In this document: positions 16,101-16,721 of the stretch, one piece after another
Layout: every line of letters starts with the position of its first letter
How positions within the stretch are numbered: the stretch's first letter is position 1
Assembly (NCBI GenBank): GCA_030146875.1
Contig: JASLAX010000125.1
Location: 1 to 16,721 of the forward strand
Direction of reading: 5' to 3'
Source of the DNA: Longimicrobiaceae bacterium
Lineage (GTDB): Bacteria; Gemmatimonadota; Gemmatimonadetes; Longimicrobiales; Longimicrobiaceae
DNA: 16,721 nucleotides
Notes under the pieces: model-generated
Database searches by the model: none
Seen by the model: only the letters and a program-made list of their open reading frames with translations
Told to the model about the DNA's origin: nothing
Program-made: the position numbers and the translations under genes

Positions 16101-16267
16101 GCGGTGCCGACCGGCGGCGGCTCAACGGCTACGTCGAGACCATCCTGCAGAAGGCGGGCGACTCGCCCGAGGCGCTGCTGAACCAGGTGCGCGACCTGCT
16201 GGGCGACTACGGCGCGCCGCGCACCCTGACCGTGAGAAGGGAGGAAAGGCGCGCGGCTCCGGCCTGA
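13109..16267 (+). CDS. Hybrid histidine kinase with four tandem PAS repeats and two receiver domains, 1052 aa
   Basis: A cytoplasmic sensor kinase with no membrane segment. Residues 14-521 are four PAS units of exactly 127 residues, each beginning TYAQD and containing REPLL-LD, ANRAFYQTF, GNGQWDIPALRTLLEDIIPAS and ending EDVTERR plus a helical linker. HisKA follows with His540 (MSHELRTPLNAILGYSE), then the ATPase: N-box NLLSNAVKFT (655-664), G1 DTGIGM (690-695), G2 GTGLGL (720-725). Receiver 1 (about 794-905) has Asp843, Thr873 and Lys892; receiver 2 (about 914-1032) has Asp963, Thr993 and Lys1015. All are intact, so a kinase-to-receiver relay is expected. The ATG overlaps a short upstream frame; its own Shine-Dalgarno is only a G-run. 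A stand-alone receiver gene follows 10 bp after the stop, probably its partner. The signal or ligand is unknown. Confidence 0.96.
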   Translation: MILKTTPDAQAIETYAQDIVETVREPLLMLDTDLRVRSANRAFYQTFAVTAQETEDRLIYELGNGQWDIPALRTLLEDIIPASSVFNDFELEHTFPTIGRRVMLLNARRLRGGGSSELLVLAMEDVTERRQAEADFKAIQTYAQDVVDTVREPLLILDSDLRVSSANRAFYQTFAVTCEETEDRLIYELGNGQWDIPALRTLLEDIIPASTVFNDFELEHTFPTIGRRVMLLNGRQLRGGNHAELLVLAMEDVTERRKAEAELKELETYAQDVVDTVREPLLILDSDLRVSSANRAFYQTFRVSAGETEDRLIYQLGNGQWDIPALRTLLEDIIPASTVFNDFELEHTFPDIGRRVMLLNARRLRGGGHSELLVLAMEDVTERRQAEADFKAIETYAQDIVDTVRKPLLILDTDLRVRSANRAFYQTFAVSAEETEERLIYQLGNGQWDIPALRTLLEDIIPASTVFNDFELEHTFPTIGRRVMLLNARRLQAGHHGELLVLGLEDVTERRRAEEEVAKAREAAETANRTKSLFLANMSHELRTPLNAILGYSEMLQEEAEEQELDEFVADLQKIGSAGKHLLALINDILDLSKIEAGKMELFLESFDLAAMIGEVATTIQPLVKTNANTLNVVLAPELGSMHADQTKVRQGLFNLLSNAVKFTRSGTITVDAGRERMDGREWIVFQVTDTGIGMSAEQLVKLFQDFTQADASTTRRFGGTGLGLALTRRFCQMMGGDVTVNSVAGGGSVFTIKLPAVVRNVEEPAADPGGAVAVLRDCTGTGEGEPLPPGTSYVLVIDDDPVQRELMQRFLGREGFHVIPASGGEEGLCLARQVKPAAITLDVMMPEMDGWSVLATLKEDPDLRDIPVIMVTMVDDPAAGIARGADDYATKPVNRGRLSRILKKYTCANPPCSVLVVDDDDAARARTRIILEKEGWKVTEARDGRVAMECMESERPVLILLDLVMPEMDGFEFADRVRRHPEWRSIPIVVVTSQELSGADRRRLNGYVETILQKAGDSPEALLNQVRDLLGDYGAPRTLTVRREERRAAPA
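13148..14671 (+). repeat. Four in-frame tandem repeats of 381 bp (PAS array)
   Basis: Units begin at 13148, 13529, 13910 and 14291, each 381 bp with no length variation. Units 2 and 4 share 101 consecutive identical bases (13679-13779 and 14441-14541), which unit 3 does not share. Units 1 and 3 share near-identical ends (LNARRLRGGG, then RRQAEADFKAI). This points to duplication of a two-unit block or later gene conversion. Near-identical repeats may be miscounted in short-read assemblies. Confidence 0.92.
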
Positions 16268-16277
16268 GCGCCTTTCA

Positions 16278-16691
16278 ATGGATGCCATGACGAAGATCCT
16301 GCTGGTGGAAGACAACGAGATTAACCGCGACATGCTGTCGCGGCGGCTGGAGCGCAGGGGCTACCAGGTGGTGCTGGCCGTGGACGGGCAGCAGGGGGTG
16401 GACATGGCCCTGAGCGAGGCGCCGGACCTGGTGCTGATGGACATGAGCCTTCCCGTGCTGGACGGGTGGGAGGCCACCCGGCGCCTCAAGGCCGCGCCGG
16501 CCACCCGCCACATCCCCGTCATCGCCCTCACGGCGCACGCCATGTCCAGCGACCGCGAAAAGGCGCTCGAGGCCGGCTGCGACGAGTACGACACCAAGCC
16601 GATCGAGCTGCCGCGCCTGCTCGGCAAGATCGAGGCGCTCCTGCGCGGCACCGCGGGCGGGACGGCCGGTCCCGCGGAGGAACCGTCGTGA
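16278..16691 (+). CDS. Stand-alone receiver-domain response regulator, 137 aa
   Basis: A single CheY-like receiver with no output domain. It starts MDAMTKILLVEDNEINRD, giving the acidic pair E11/D12, then phosphoacceptor Asp55 (LVLMDMSLPVLDGWEATRRL), Thr85 (VIALTAHAM) and Lys107 (EYDTKPIE), all intact. The tail is short and Gly/Pro-rich. Such proteins act as phosphate shuttles or by binding a partner protein (DivK- or CheY-like). It starts 10 bp after the hybrid kinase stop, so it is in the same operon and is the obvious phosphorylation partner. ATG at 16278 has no strong ribosome-binding site; ATG at 16287 (codon 4) is an alternative. Its stop overlaps the next start. Confidence 0.94.
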   Translation: MDAMTKILLVEDNEINRDMLSRRLERRGYQVVLAVDGQQGVDMALSEAPDLVLMDMSLPVLDGWEATRRLKAAPATRHIPVIALTAHAMSSDREKALEAGCDEYDTKPIELPRLLGKIEALLRGTAGGTAGPAEEPS

Positions 16692-16721
16692 CCGCGCCGG
16701 GGCTGCCGACGAACGCCGACG
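16688..16721 (+). CDS. 5' end of a further operon gene, truncated by the window
   Basis: GTG at 16688 overlaps the receiver stop as GTGA, and GGAGG lies at 16676-16680, 7 nt upstream, an ideal position. The visible product begins MTAPGLPTNAD. The overlap implies translational coupling with the receiver gene. Eleven residues are too few to identify it; the context suggests another signalling protein. Confidence 0.7.
   Translation, partial: MTAPGLPTNAD

Noticed and set aside
12983..16333. A 1116-codon minus-strand open frame with repeats
   Set aside because: It is antisense to the hybrid kinase; its repeats simply mirror the PAS array and it shows no domains.

Overview
This window is very GC-rich DNA with short AT-richer islands. 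It encodes a diderm (Gram-negative type) bacterium: there is an OmpA-family outer-membrane protein and there are three secreted proteins with lipoprotein-type signals. The mix of two-component systems, lipoprotein subtilases, alternative start codons (TTG, GTG) and hairpin-rich intergenic spacers resembles Gemmatimonadota of the Longimicrobium type. That assignment is an impression from gene style, not a database match.

Left part (1-4297). The window opens with a perfect inverted repeat whose arms are at least 136 bp, separated by 4 nt. Three minus-strand genes follow, listed in transcription order: a sigma-54-type (NtrC-like) activator with a degenerate receiver domain, a small lipoprotein with a ZU5-like beta domain, and a cytoplasmic TPR-repeat protein. 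The 399-bp spacer at 3899-4297 holds a strong hairpin and two copies of a dispersed palindromic repeat related to one in the left-edge palindrome.

Middle part (4298-10032). All genes are on the minus strand: a GAF-domain histidine kinase, a 95-residue unknown protein, and two closely related lipoprotein subtilases in tandem. Both subtilases keep an intact Asp/His/Ser triad and share four extra cysteines. The kinase diverges from an OmpA-family gene across a 359-bp spacer that carries a 26-bp near-perfect palindrome.

Right part (10033-16721). The OmpA-family gene keeps its barrel and peptidoglycan-binding domain but has no recognisable signal peptide. It ends at a 17-bp-stem hairpin. Next is a LuxR/NarL-type response-regulator gene broken twice: most of its middle is deleted, and an IS982-family element sits between its third and fourth codons. 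Removing the IS and one 4-bp target duplication restores the first codons in frame. The IS transposase has His where the family's second catalytic Asp is expected. A small two-helix membrane protein follows, then an AT-rich island of nested palindromes, then a 20-codon leader frame overlapping the start of the largest gene. That gene encodes a 1052-residue cytoplasmic hybrid histidine kinase with four nearly identical 127-residue PAS repeats, a HisKA/HATPase core and two receiver domains. It forms an operon with a stand-alone receiver protein and a further gene that runs off the window, joined by a GTGA stop/start overlap.

The most notable items are the four-fold PAS array with its leader and palindromic control region, the IS-interrupted regulator with nucleotide-level reconstruction, the giant palindrome (possibly an assembly fold-back), the signal-less OmpA protein and the tandem subtilases.
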